Assembly: GCF_002259405.1 (NCBI RefSeq)
Contig: NZ_NPFW01000020.1
Coordinates: forward strand, 62,001-126,000
From: Rhodococcus sp. 14-2483-1-2
GTDB taxonomy: Bacteria; Actinomycetota; Actinomycetes; Mycobacteriales; Mycobacteriaceae
Direction of reading: 5' to 3'
Length of the DNA stretch: 64,000 nucleotides
In this document: positions 46,362 through 54,389 of the stretch, piece by piece
Numbering within the stretch: position 1 is the stretch's first letter
Layout: every line of letters begins with the position of its first letter
Notes under the pieces: model-generated
Databases searched by the model: none
What the model saw: the letters and a program-made list of their open reading frames with translations, nothing else
Told to the model about the DNA's origin: nothing
Position numbers and translations under genes: made by a program

Positions 46362-47920
46362 ACGGTCTCCTCGACCGCCGCCAGCATTCGCAGTTCACGC
46401 TTGAGGATTTTGCCCTGCGGGTCGACGGGCAGCTCGGCCACGATGTGTACCGACTTCGGGGCCTTGTACGACGCCAACTCGGTGCGGCAGTACTCGATGA
46501 TGGCGGCCGGGTCGGCGGTCACTCCGTCGCGTGCGATGACGAAAGCAGTTACGGCCTCGGACCAGTACGGGTCGGGTACTCCGACGACGGCGGCACGCAG
46601 CACGTCCGGGTGCGTGTGGATGGTGCGTTCCACTTCCTGCGACGACACGTTCATCCCTCCCGACTTGATCATGTCCTTCATCCGATCGTAGAAGAACAGG
46701 TTGCCGTCGGCGTCGATGCGCACCATGTCACCGGTGTGTACCCAGCCGTCTCGGAACACTTCGGCGGTGCGCTCGGGGTCCTTGAAGTAACCGAGCATCA
46801 CCGATGGAGTGCGGCAGAGCAATTCACCGATCTCGCTTTCGTTGCCCGCAGGGTCGACGACCTTGATCTCGAGGTGGGTGACGGGCTTGCCGATCCACGA
46901 CGCGTCGCCGTCGGGAATGTCGTCGAGTGTCGTGAACCAGCCGACCGAGCCGAGCTGCGAGAGTTCCGACTGTCCCCAGTAGGTGCCCCAGATGGCCTCG
47001 GGTGCGGCGGCGGCCCAGGCGCTGATCGTGTGCGGTGACACCTGGCCACCGTAGGTGAGGCAGCGCCTGACCTGGCTGACGGCCCCGGGGCCGAACTGCT
47101 CGTCACGGGCCAAGGCCAGGTAGAACGTGGGAGTCTGTGCGATGACGGAGATCTTCTCGGCGGCAATGATGCGCAGCGATTGAGCCGGGTCGACCGTCGC
47201 GGGCAGGACCAGGGTGGCACCCATCAGAGTCAGCGTCGTCATCGAGCCGAGTCCGGCGATGGTGTGGAAGGGCATGACGAACAGCCAGGTGTCCTCCGGC
47301 CCGGTGCGCAGGCCCCAACTCCACGCGGGTGCCGTGGAGATGAGGAAGTTGCGATGCGGGATCATCACGCCTTTCGGGGCCGCTTCGGTTCCGGAGGTGT
47401 AGATAACCATCGCGACGTCGTTCTCGTCCATCTCGACGTCCGGCTCGGTGGACGGGGTGTTCGCTGTCAGTGCGGCGTATTCGGACCCGAACGTCACCAG
47501 GGTGGTGGTCTCGGGCTTGACCGAGGAGATGATCTCGGCGTGGGCCGGATCGGCCACCACCACAGTCGGTTCCGCGTGTTCGAGTTGGTGCTTCACCTCG
47601 GCGGCGCGATACATCACGTTGATGCCGGTGAAGGCCGCACCGGCTTTGAGGGTTCCGTAGTACGCCACGACCACATCGACGCTGTTACGAGCCATCGATG
47701 CGACGCGGTCACCCGAGGTCACCCCGAGATCGACCAGCAGGTTGGCGAACTGGTTTGCGCGAGAATCCAGTTCGCCGTAGGTGGTGACCTCGCGGGTGCC
47801 GTCCGCCGCGTAGCTGATGAACGCAACCTTGTTCGGCTGGGTCCGCGCATGGCGACGCAGTTGATCGCCGATGGTGGCGCGGCCGATGGGGGAGCGGTGG
47901 TGGATGGCAGTACCGGGCAC
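46358..47920 (-). CDS. acyl-CoA synthetase (AMP-forming)
   Basis: The 520-residue ANL-superfamily ligase has the P-loop YTSGTEAAPKG, YGGQVSPHTISAW, GTYWGQSE, the hinge DRMKDMIKSGGMNVSS and the catalytic C-terminal Lys in PQGKILKREL. It activates a carboxylic acid to its CoA thioester. The GTG at 47920 follows CGAGGAG. It is coupled to the TetR gene downstream and follows the nitroreductase gene by 25 bases. The substrate may be a medium-chain or aromatic acid. Confidence 0.9.
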   Translation of the reverse strand: MPGTAIHHRSPIGRATIGDQLRRHARTQPNKVAFISYAADGTREVTTYGELDSRANQFANLLVDLGVTSGDRVASMARNSVDVVVAYYGTLKAGAAFTGINVMYRAAEVKHQLEHAEPTVVVADPAHAEIISSVKPETTTLVTFGSEYAALTANTPSTEPDVEMDENDVAMVIYTSGTEAAPKGVMIPHRNFLISTAPAWSWGLRTGPEDTWLFVMPFHTIAGLGSMTTLTLMGATLVLPATVDPAQSLRIIAAEKISVIAQTPTFYLALARDEQFGPGAVSQVRRCLTYGGQVSPHTISAWAAAAPEAIWGTYWGQSELSQLGSVGWFTTLDDIPDGDASWIGKPVTHLEIKVVDPAGNESEIGELLCRTPSVMLGYFKDPERTAEVFRDGWVHTGDMVRIDADGNLFFYDRMKDMIKSGGMNVSSQEVERTIHTHPDVLRAAVVGVPDPYWSEAVTAFVIARDGVTADPAAIIEYCRTELASYKAPKSVHIVAELPVDPQGKILKRELRMLAAVEETV

Positions 47921-47945
47921 GGCGGACTCCTCGAGGTGCGAGCTG

Positions 47946-48608
47946 TTAAAGGGCAGGGGAGAGTGCAGCGGAGTCGAACATCGGCTGCGAGAACGTCTCT
48001 GCCGCAACGATCTGCTCCACCGGATCGCGAGTGAGCTTGCGCGGGAACGACTTCTCGGGATACCCGACGGCAATGTGCGCGGCGGTGATGTAGTCGTCGG
48101 GGATGCCGAGCAGTTCGCGAATGGCGGGTTCCTCGTGGCACAGCAACGTCGTCACCGCGGTCGCGACGCCCTGATCGCGCAGGCTCAGGCACAGGTTCTG
48201 CACCGTGGGGTAGATGGACGCGCCGCCGACGACGGAGAGTCGGCCGAGTTCGTGGTCGGTGGGGTGCAGTCCGTCCAACGCGGCACAGACCACCACGATG
48301 GCGGGCACCTCGGCGAGGTGGCGAGCGAAGTAGTCGGCGTCCTGCACGGTCTTGGGTAATGCACCGACGGCGACGGTTCCACCGGTGATGCCGGCGAAGT
48401 AGGCGTCCCACATCGGGAGGTAGAGATCGGCGAGGGCCTGCTTGCGGGCGGCGTCGCGCACGACGATCCACCGCACGGGCTGACGGTTGCCGCCCTGCGG
48501 GCCGAAGCGGGCGACGTCGAACGCGGCCTTGAACACCTCGTCGGGAACGGGATCGCTGAGGTACCGCCTGCAGGTGCCGGTGGTGCGCATCGCCTCGGTG
48601 AGTTCCAT
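47946..48608 (-). CDS. nitroreductase family oxidoreductase
   Basis: The 220-residue FMN-binding nitroreductase-fold protein has MRTTGTCRRYLSDPVPDE, FDVARFGPQGGNRQPVRW, and LLGIPDDYITAAHIAVGYPE. It is the first gene of the minus-strand TetR-linked operon. It may reduce an enone or quinone in the pathway. Only distantly similar to the other nitroreductase at 35.9 kb. Confidence 0.88.
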   Translation of the reverse strand: MELTEAMRTTGTCRRYLSDPVPDEVFKAAFDVARFGPQGGNRQPVRWIVVRDAARKQALADLYLPMWDAYFAGITGGTVAVGALPKTVQDADYFARHLAEVPAIVVVCAALDGLHPTDHELGRLSVVGGASIYPTVQNLCLSLRDQGVATAVTTLLCHEEPAIRELLGIPDDYITAAHIAVGYPEKSFPRKLTRDPVEQIVAAETFSQPMFDSAALSPAL

Positions 48609-48731
48609 GGGTGTTTCCCTTCGCCTGTCCACTGTTAGGTAGTGCCATGAAGCATCATGTGGCGTGGGCCACATTGTCAAGGGTCAAAAAGCTGTGAATC
48701 TCGAGATCGCGAATCTCTTGCGCGAAATTGC

Positions 48732-48745
48732 CTAACCGTGGTTAG
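48732..48745. promoter_or_regulatory. TetR operator candidate in divergent promoter
   Basis: CTAACC-GT-GGTTAG is a perfect 6-bp dyad 46 bases upstream of the Baeyer-Villiger monooxygenase start, in the 183-base gap shared with the nitroreductase operon. A related half-site (GTTAGG) occurs at 48634-48639, close to the nitroreductase start. Position fits control of both directions by the TetR protein of this cluster. Confidence 0.6.
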
Positions 48746-48791
48746 TTGAGCTGTCGGAGTCGGATGGAGCAGCTCGCAACAGGAGGTACCG

Positions 48792-50717
48792 GTGTCCACA
48801 GACGCAGCAACGGCAGCGGAGACCGTGGGTGGAGTCGATCGGGACCGACTCTCGCGGGCTCTCATCGCAGCCAACCTGCCCACGCTGGTGGCGGTGCTCT
48901 ATCAGTTGACCGGCGATCCCATGTGGCTCGCCGATCCGTATCGCCCGACGCGTAGTCGGGGGATGGACAACAACGACACGGGCGGATTCGACGACGAAGT
49001 TGCCGACCGCATCCGGTCCGCGGCGCTCGATGCGATCTGCGCGTTCCACGACGGCGCGCCCATGGCGGTGCCCTCGCCCGAGTCGGAGCACCTCGTCGAG
49101 ATGATCAGCGTGGCCGTCGGTGAGCAGGTTCCTCCCGAGTTCGGCGTCATGGTCGCCGAGGACATGGGTTTCACCACGTCGGATACCCCGGTGGCGGCTC
49201 CGAACGATCTGTCGGTCATCGTGATCGGTGCCGGCGTCTCCGGCATGCTCGCTTCCATCAAGCTGCATGAGGCGGGCATCAACCACATTGTGCTGGAGAA
49301 GAACTCCGACGTAGGCGGCGGCTGGTTCGAGAACACCTACCCCGGCGCCGGCGTCGACACCCCCAGTCACCTGTACTCGTACTCCTTCGCGCCGCGGGCG
49401 TGGAGCACCCACTTCGGCAAGCGCGACGAGGTGTGGCAGTACCTCAGCGATATTGCCTCCGAACACGATCTGCGGCAACGTATTCGCTTCGACACCGAGG
49501 TGGCGACGGCTGAGTACGACGCCCAGCGGCAGGGCTGGACCGTCACGACGGTCGACGGCGAGACGCTGACCGCCGATGTGGTGATCACCGCGACCGGTCA
49601 GCTCAATCGGCCGAAGGTGCCTCACATTCCCGGGCTCGAGTCGTTCGACGGCCCGATCTTCCACACAGCAAACTGGCCGTCGGATCTGGATCTGACCGGT
49701 AAGCGCGTCGCTATAGTCGGAACCGGGGCCAGTGCCATGCAGGTGCTGCCGGCCATCGCGTCGACGGTGGGGCATGCGACGGTCTTTCAGCGCTCGCCGC
49801 AATGGGTCTCGTCGAGTGACGTGTACTTCACCGAGATGGGCGACGACGCCAACTATCTGATGGATGTCGTTCCGCTGTATCGACTCTGGTACCGAACGAG
49901 ATTGGCCTGGAACTTCAACGATCGTGTGCACAGCTCGCTGCAGGTCGATCCCGAGTGGGAGCATCCACAGCGCTCGATCAACCCGATGAACGACGCCCAT
50001 CGACGGGTCTTCACTCGCTACATCGAAGCCGAGCTCGAGGGGCGACCCGACCTGATCGAGAAGTCACTTCCCGACTACCCGCCCTTCGGTAAGCGGATGC
50101 TGCTCGACAACGGCTGGTACGCCGCGCTCAAGCGCGACAACGTCACCCTCATCGCCGACGCCGTCTCGTCCATCACATCGAATTCGGTTGTCGCGAGCGA
50201 CGGGTCGGAGACCGAGGTCGATGTGGTGATCCTCGCGACGGGCTTCGAGACGCACAAGCTGTTGACGCCGATTGATGTGCGCGGACGATCGGGTGAGTCC
50301 ATCCGCGATATCTGGGGCCCGGAGGATGCGCACGCGTATCTCGGCATCACCGTCCCGGACTTCCCGAACTTCTTCATCACCTGCGGCCCAGGAACGGTAT
50401 TGGGCCACGGGGGCAGTTACATCACCATTGCCGAATGCCAGGTGCGCTACATCGTCGATGTGTTGATCGACATGGTGGACAAGCGAATCGGAGCCATCGA
50501 GTGCAAGGCGGACGTCGAGACGGAGTATGTCCGCAAGCACGACGAGGCGCACGCCAAGATGATCTGGTCTCACGGAGGCATGGACAACTGGTACCGCAAC
50601 GATGCCGGACGCGTCGTCTCGACATTGCCGTGGCGCATCGTCGACTACTGGGAGATGACGAGGCGGGCTGATCTGAACGACTTCGTCACGGAGCCTCGGC
50701 TGGACGAGGCTCGCTGA
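48792..50717 (+). CDS. Baeyer-Villiger monooxygenase, 4-hydroxyacetophenone monooxygenase type
   Basis: The 641-residue FAD/NADPH enzyme has two Rossmann motifs (VIVIGAGVSGM at about 143-152 and VAIVGTGASAM) flanking the fingerprint FDGPIFHTANWP, diagnostic of type I BVMOs. A ~135-residue N-terminal extension before the FAD motif is characteristic of the 4-hydroxyacetophenone group, whose length (about 640) also fits. It inserts oxygen next to a ketone to give an ester. The GTG start has CAGGAGG upstream. Divergent from the nitroreductase/CoA-ligase/TetR/hydrolase operon. Confidence 0.92.
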   Translation: MSTDAATAAETVGGVDRDRLSRALIAANLPTLVAVLYQLTGDPMWLADPYRPTRSRGMDNNDTGGFDDEVADRIRSAALDAICAFHDGAPMAVPSPESEHLVEMISVAVGEQVPPEFGVMVAEDMGFTTSDTPVAAPNDLSVIVIGAGVSGMLASIKLHEAGINHIVLEKNSDVGGGWFENTYPGAGVDTPSHLYSYSFAPRAWSTHFGKRDEVWQYLSDIASEHDLRQRIRFDTEVATAEYDAQRQGWTVTTVDGETLTADVVITATGQLNRPKVPHIPGLESFDGPIFHTANWPSDLDLTGKRVAIVGTGASAMQVLPAIASTVGHATVFQRSPQWVSSSDVYFTEMGDDANYLMDVVPLYRLWYRTRLAWNFNDRVHSSLQVDPEWEHPQRSINPMNDAHRRVFTRYIEAELEGRPDLIEKSLPDYPPFGKRMLLDNGWYAALKRDNVTLIADAVSSITSNSVVASDGSETEVDVVILATGFETHKLLTPIDVRGRSGESIRDIWGPEDAHAYLGITVPDFPNFFITCGPGTVLGHGGSYITIAECQVRYIVDVLIDMVDKRIGAIECKADVETEYVRKHDEAHAKMIWSHGGMDNWYRNDAGRVVSTLPWRIVDYWEMTRRADLNDFVTEPRLDEAR

Positions 50718-50846
50718 TCGGGTGGATGTCGCCTGAACGCCGTTAGTACCCGAGACTGTGTGGGCCCATAACGCCGACGATGTCCGAATTCCATGCAAGG
50801 CTCGACGGTGCACACACACCCGAACGATCGAATGGAGCGCGCGTCG

Positions 50847-51242
50847 ATGGAACGAACGGCAGTCAATCCGGTGCGATGGTCGGTGGACATGGGATTCAAC
50901 CAGGGGGAGGTCGTCTCGGGGCAGGCTCGGACGCTCTACCTCTCCGGCCAGACAGCGACGGGCGATGACGGCTCACCTCAGCACCCCGATGACATGGGCG
51001 CGCAGTTGTCGCTGTGCCTCGACAATATGGAAGCCGTTCTCGCCGAGGCGAATATGTCCCTGGCAAATCTCGTTCGGCTCAACGTCTACACCACCGATGT
51101 CGACGCGTTGCTGCCGCACTACGGCGACTTGGCAGCGCGATTGGGTGCGGCGGGCGTCAAGCCGACCAGCACCCTGCTCGGGGTGACCCGGCTCGCGATT
51201 CCCAGTTTGATGGTCGAACTCGAGGGCACCGCGGTCGGGTAG
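50847..51242 (+). CDS. RidA/YjgF-fold protein (lacks the RidA arginine)
   Basis: The 131-residue protein has YLSGQTATGDDGS, NLVRLNVYTTDVDALLPHY and LLGVTRLAIPSLMVELEGTAVG. The catalytic Arg region of RidA (PARSxVEV) is KPTSTLLGV here, so deaminase chemistry is not expected. ATG at 50847 has GGAG nine bases upstream; ATG at 50832 and a frame back to 50793 are also open. It follows the monooxygenase by 129 bases and is probably co-transcribed. Confidence 0.82.
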   Translation: MERTAVNPVRWSVDMGFNQGEVVSGQARTLYLSGQTATGDDGSPQHPDDMGAQLSLCLDNMEAVLAEANMSLANLVRLNVYTTDVDALLPHYGDLAARLGAAGVKPTSTLLGVTRLAIPSLMVELEGTAVG

Positions 51243-51244
51243 AT

Positions 51245-51306
51245 CGACTACTGGGACGCGGCGGGCCGCGACGGTCATGGAGGCTCGACTGGAAGAGGCT
51301 CGCTGA
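51245..51306 (+). pseudogene. relic of a second Baeyer-Villiger monooxygenase C-terminus
   Basis: Starting three bases after the RidA-like stop, the sequence encodes IDYWDAAGR and then, after a frame change, VMEARLEEAR-stop. These mirror VDYWEMTRR and VTEPRLDEAR-stop at the end of the intact monooxygenase. At DNA level, 40 of 45 bases are identical between 50691-50735 and 51280-51324, with further matches upstream. The stop at 51304-51306 abuts the convergent lipoprotein stop. Confidence 0.75.
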
Positions 51307-51972
51307 TCAGTTGGATGTCGCCTGCTGCATCGACAGCACGAATCCGTGCCCACCGCCCGCGTCGCAGATCATCGCTTCGACGCGGGAGAAACACGTGAAC
51401 CCATTGAAGGTGATGGATGTGTTGTACTCCAACACTTTCTGCCCCTCGGCACCGAACACCCCCTGGTTGAAACACGTGGGCGTGACGTGCCCCGGGTCGA
51501 GATAGAAGCCCTTCGACAGCATGTCGACGGTGAACGTGGTGCTCGGTGCGCAATCGGCTTCGGCACCTGCAGGCACCGGAGCATCGGCGGCCTGACAGCC
51601 GGAGGAGAATGGGCCCGACCCGATCTTGCAATACACGTTGCCGGACGGGGACTTCCACGCAACCTGGTTGTCGGGCACCGAGTAGGTGGCCGGGTCCACT
51701 GGCGTGATGGGTGCGGTGTTGTTCGCCGGATCGGCAGCCGTCGCCTTCGATTCGGTTGCCTGAGGCGCTTGTGTCGCACTACCGGCATCGTCACTGTCGG
51801 AGTCCGTCGGTGCCGCGATGGTCACCTGCGGGGGCGCGGGAATCTGCGCGGCGATGCTGGTGGAGGGGGCCGGATCAGCGGCGGGGGCGTCCTGGTTTCC
51901 ACATCCCGTCACCGTGATGGCTGCGAGTACGGCGGCCAGCGCGAATCTGCGGATCACTCGAAACTCCTTCAT
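51307..51972 (-). CDS. secreted lipoprotein with SPSGNVxC domain
   Basis: The 221-residue lipoprotein has a basic n-region and hydrophobic core ending VTGC. A Pro/Ala/Asp-rich linker spans about residues 25-95, and the Cys-containing C-terminal domain has VAWKSPSGNVYCKIGSG, TPTCFNQGVFGAEG and CFSRVEAMICDAGGGHGFVLS. The six or so Cys residues suggest disulfides outside the cell. Paralogue of the gene upstream, with which it shares a four-base ATGA overlap. Function unknown. Confidence 0.82.
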   Translation of the reverse strand: MKEFRVIRRFALAAVLAAITVTGCGNQDAPAADPAPSTSIAAQIPAPPQVTIAAPTDSDSDDAGSATQAPQATESKATAADPANNTAPITPVDPATYSVPDNQVAWKSPSGNVYCKIGSGPFSSGCQAADAPVPAGAEADCAPSTTFTVDMLSKGFYLDPGHVTPTCFNQGVFGAEGQKVLEYNTSITFNGFTCFSRVEAMICDAGGGHGFVLSMQQATSN

Positions 51973-52643
51973 CAGAAAGCGATATTGACGTCGCGCGAGA
52001 TCATGAAGCCTCTGTCGCCGTCGTAGCAGGTGATGCCGGCTTCCTCGGAGCGGCAGAAGCTGCCCGTCACTCCGATGACCTGGCCGTATCGAAGAACTCG
52101 CACATCGCCGCTGTTCGGGTCGCCGACGAAGATTCCCTGGTTGGTGCAGATCTGATCGACGGTGCCGTCCTGGTTGATCCTCACCCCGTATGTGTTGTTT
52201 GCCGTGTTTGCACACTCGCGGCCGGTGTTGCCCGGCACCGAGTAGCGGACCTGGCAGCCCACGATCGTCCCGGGCGCATTGGAGGAGTTGAATCCGCAGA
52301 ACACATTCCCGCTGGGGGACTGGAAGAAGTACTGGCTGCCGGCCTGCTCGAAGTCACGTGCGTCGACGTTGACGTCGTCACGGTTGGGCGCGGGCGCTAC
52401 GGCTGGTGGGGCCTCGGCGGTGGGTATTGCTCCTGCTGGGGTGACCACGTCGGGAGCCTGCCCGAATCCGCCTGAGCCGCTGCCACCGTCGGAGTCGGAG
52501 TACGCGTTGGCCGACGGAGCCGCCGCGCTGGTGACGGGCGCTGCTTCGGTGCTCACCTGCTCCTCGGAGCCGCAGGCGGTGACTGCGAATGCAGTCGCTG
52601 CGATCACTGCGCAGGTGGCCACGAATCTGCGGGTTCGACTCAT
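51972..52643 (-). CDS. secreted lipoprotein with SPSGNVxC domain (paralogue)
   Basis: The 223-residue lipoprotein has a signal ending VTAC, then a Ser/Gly/Pro-rich linker. The Cys-rich domain has YFFQSPSGNVFCGFNSSN, VPGNTGRECAN, ICTNQGIFVGD and SFCRSEEAGITCYDGDRGFMIS. It is homologous to the next gene but diverged. The ATG at 52643 has GAGGACG upstream. It looks like a local tandem duplication and both are coupled. No known function. Confidence 0.82.
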   Translation of the reverse strand: MSRTRRFVATCAVIAATAFAVTACGSEEQVSTEAAPVTSAAAPSANAYSDSDGGSGSGGFGQAPDVVTPAGAIPTAEAPPAVAPAPNRDDVNVDARDFEQAGSQYFFQSPSGNVFCGFNSSNAPGTIVGCQVRYSVPGNTGRECANTANNTYGVRINQDGTVDQICTNQGIFVGDPNSGDVRVLRYGQVIGVTGSFCRSEEAGITCYDGDRGFMISRDVNIAF

Positions 52644-52905
52644 TGGTTCGTCCTCACCGGTGGCTGCGAAGTGCGTCACCTCTGATCAATGAATCGAACG
52701 GGCCAAGTGGTCTGTTAACGTCTTTCGTGTCACGACCCCGTCACGAATCGGTATAGGAGTGGTTCTTTTGTCGCTGTGGCTGCGAGGGTGGGTCGGGTAA
52801 AGACTCAAGAACCACTTGATGTTTCAGGTTCAACCTGAGGTTCTTGGTCCGATCTCACGAGCGATCCGGTATCCGATTGAGCGACATGATCGAAAGGCGT
52901 GCTGT

Positions 52906-53430
52906 ATGCGAAACACATTGCGGCGAGCGGTCGTATCGATCGCACTGACCATTCCGCTGATGCTCGGCATCGGCGCGGGAACGGCCGTTGCAGCGCCGCA
53001 GACCACGTTGCTCCAGATTCCGGTCGTCACCGGTTTTCAGATCGCTCCGGGCGCAGTGCCCGGTGGGCTGTTCCAGACCATTCCGATGAAGGCCACGGTC
53101 GGTACCGAGCCGGGTGTTCTGCTGTTGTCCGCGGCGAATATCGCGCCGTATGCAGACCAGTATCCGTACCGAAGTCTCGGTGTGAACTGGCGAAACTGGG
53201 ACATCGGGTTTCGTGGAAGCGCGGGACTGCGGCATTGGCAGGACAACCCCAACCCGGGCCCGCCCAACGACCTGCCGCCGCTACACAGTGAGCAGTACCC
53301 GCGCGAAGTAGCTCTGCCCACCGGAAGTGGCTGGGTCGAGATCACCGTGACCCACTACCGCGATTACTACGACGGCGAGCCCTACGCCGACACCCTGATC
53401 CCGGGCAAGGGTCTCATCTACGTCCCCTGA
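52906..53430 (+). CDS. small secreted protein, tandem family copy 1 (174 aa)
   Basis: The 174-residue exported protein has a signal peptide (RRAVVSIALTIPLMLGIGAGTAVAAP, cleaved near AVA-AP). The mature domain has PVVTGFQIAPGAVPGGLFQT, GVNWRNWDIG and the ending ADTLIPGKGLIYVP. The domain appears mainly beta and was not recognised. It is the first and most divergent of a tandem family (with 53457-53981, 54390-54905 and a relic). GAAAGGCG lies upstream. Probably an extracellular structural or interaction protein, by inference only. Confidence 0.82.
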   Translation: MRNTLRRAVVSIALTIPLMLGIGAGTAVAAPQTTLLQIPVVTGFQIAPGAVPGGLFQTIPMKATVGTEPGVLLLSAANIAPYADQYPYRSLGVNWRNWDIGFRGSAGLRHWQDNPNPGPPNDLPPLHSEQYPREVALPTGSGWVEITVTHYRDYYDGEPYADTLIPGKGLIYVP

Positions 53431-53456
53431 TCCGAACGCGTATCGAAAGGCAACCA

Positions 53457-53981
53457 ATGCGAACATCTTTACGACGCGGAGTAGTTGCGCTGGCGCTCTC
53501 CGTGCCACTGGTTCTGGGTGTCGGCGCTGGCACGGCAACGGCGGCACCCACGACGTCCGAGCTTCTGGTTCCTGTCGTCACCGGGCCGGAGTTCGGTCCG
53601 GCCGGTGTCCCAGGCGGACTCGTTCAGACAATTCCGATCGAGGCGACAGTAGGTGAGAGGCCGGGTGAGGTGCGCTTCGCGGCCGCGACCATCAGGCCGT
53701 ACTACTACCAGTTCAATTACCGCTTCCTGACGGTGAACTGGCGCAATCTCGACACCGGAGCCGTCGGAGCGGTCGATCTGCGGCACTGGGAAGCCCTCGA
53801 GAACCCATCGCTACCGATCAACGCGGAGCCGAGATATCCGGTCAATCTGCCTCTCGAAGTGACCGCGCAGACCGGGGCGGGCCCGGTGGTCGTGACGGTC
53901 ACTCACAATCGGGAGCAGTGGCAAGCCCCGCCGGCATCGAACGCTCTGATCCCCGGGTTGGGTGTGTTGTTCGTACCCTGA
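53457..53981 (+). CDS. small secreted protein, tandem family copy 2 (174 aa)
   Basis: The 174-residue secreted paralogue has signal peptide GVVALALSVPLVLGVGAGTATAAP and a mature part with SELLVPVVTGPEFGPAGVPG, LTVNWRNLDTGAVG and ASNALIPGLGVLFVP. It is much closer to copy 3 than to copy 1, including the signal peptide, pointing to a later duplication or gene conversion. GAAAGGC precedes the ATG. Same direction, 26 bases after copy 1. Confidence 0.82.
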   Translation: MRTSLRRGVVALALSVPLVLGVGAGTATAAPTTSELLVPVVTGPEFGPAGVPGGLVQTIPIEATVGERPGEVRFAAATIRPYYYQFNYRFLTVNWRNLDTGAVGAVDLRHWEALENPSLPINAEPRYPVNLPLEVTAQTGAGPVVVTVTHNREQWQAPPASNALIPGLGVLFVP

Positions 53982-54000
53982 CACGCGGTGTTGTAGGCGG

Positions 54001-54226
54001 TCAGGTACCCAGATCGCCTGCGATATCCGCGGCGGCGAGCATCGAGACAAGTCGCGGCACAACTCGTTTGGCGGCGATTCGATAGTCTCCGCGGCCGTGC
54101 TGCTCCACGATGTTCGCCGAACTGAGCGTCTTGAGGTGGTGTAAATCTGGCCGGAGGAGCCGACTCCGACCGCTGCGTGTAGATCTGTCGCGTTCGCCGG
54201 GCCTCGCAACAGCCTTCGCAGGATCT
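54001..54226 (-). pseudogene. ArsR-like regulator fragment, frameshifted
   Basis: On the minus strand, ILRRLLRGPANATDLHAAVG and GSSGQIY continue, after a single missing base near 54141, into HLKTLSSANIVEQHGRGDYR and IAAKRVVPRLVSML before a stop at 54001. Together these form the winged helix-turn-helix of an ArsR-like regulator without its N-terminus. It abuts the relic of a secreted-family gene on the opposite strand, so both look like the two sides of an old rearrangement. Confidence 0.65.
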
Positions 54227-54364
54227 GAGGTGGTCGCGAGTTCCGGACCGGGTCCTGTCGTGGTGACGGTGATGCACACCAAGGACTACTCGAACGGCGG
54301 CCAACGGGGCTCTCCGTATCTCGACACCCTTCTCCCCGGCGCTGGACTCGTGCTCGTTCCCTGA
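54227..54364 (+). pseudogene. relic of a fourth tandem secreted-family gene
   Basis: The last 45 residues of the family are preserved in frame: SGPGPVVVTVMHTKDYSNGG ... YLDTLLPGAGLVLVP-stop. This matches the ends of copies 1-3 (for example TLIPGKGLIYVP and ALIPGLGVLFVP). Everything upstream is replaced by the antisense ArsR-like fragment, so no signal peptide or start remains. Confidence 0.75.
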
Positions 54365-54389
54365 TCCGACAACTCACGAAAGGCACGCA

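Noticed and set aside
51257-51270. CGCGGC-GG-GCCGCG as a terminator after the RidA-like gene
   Set aside because: The loop would be only two bases, there is no T-run, and the site lies inside the monooxygenase relic, so the symmetry is probably incidental.
54110-54364. An 84-residue gene on the plus strand as an intact small protein
   Set aside because: Only its last 45 residues match the neighbouring secreted family; the N-terminal part is the antisense of the ArsR-like fragment and has no signal peptide, so it is annotated as a relic.
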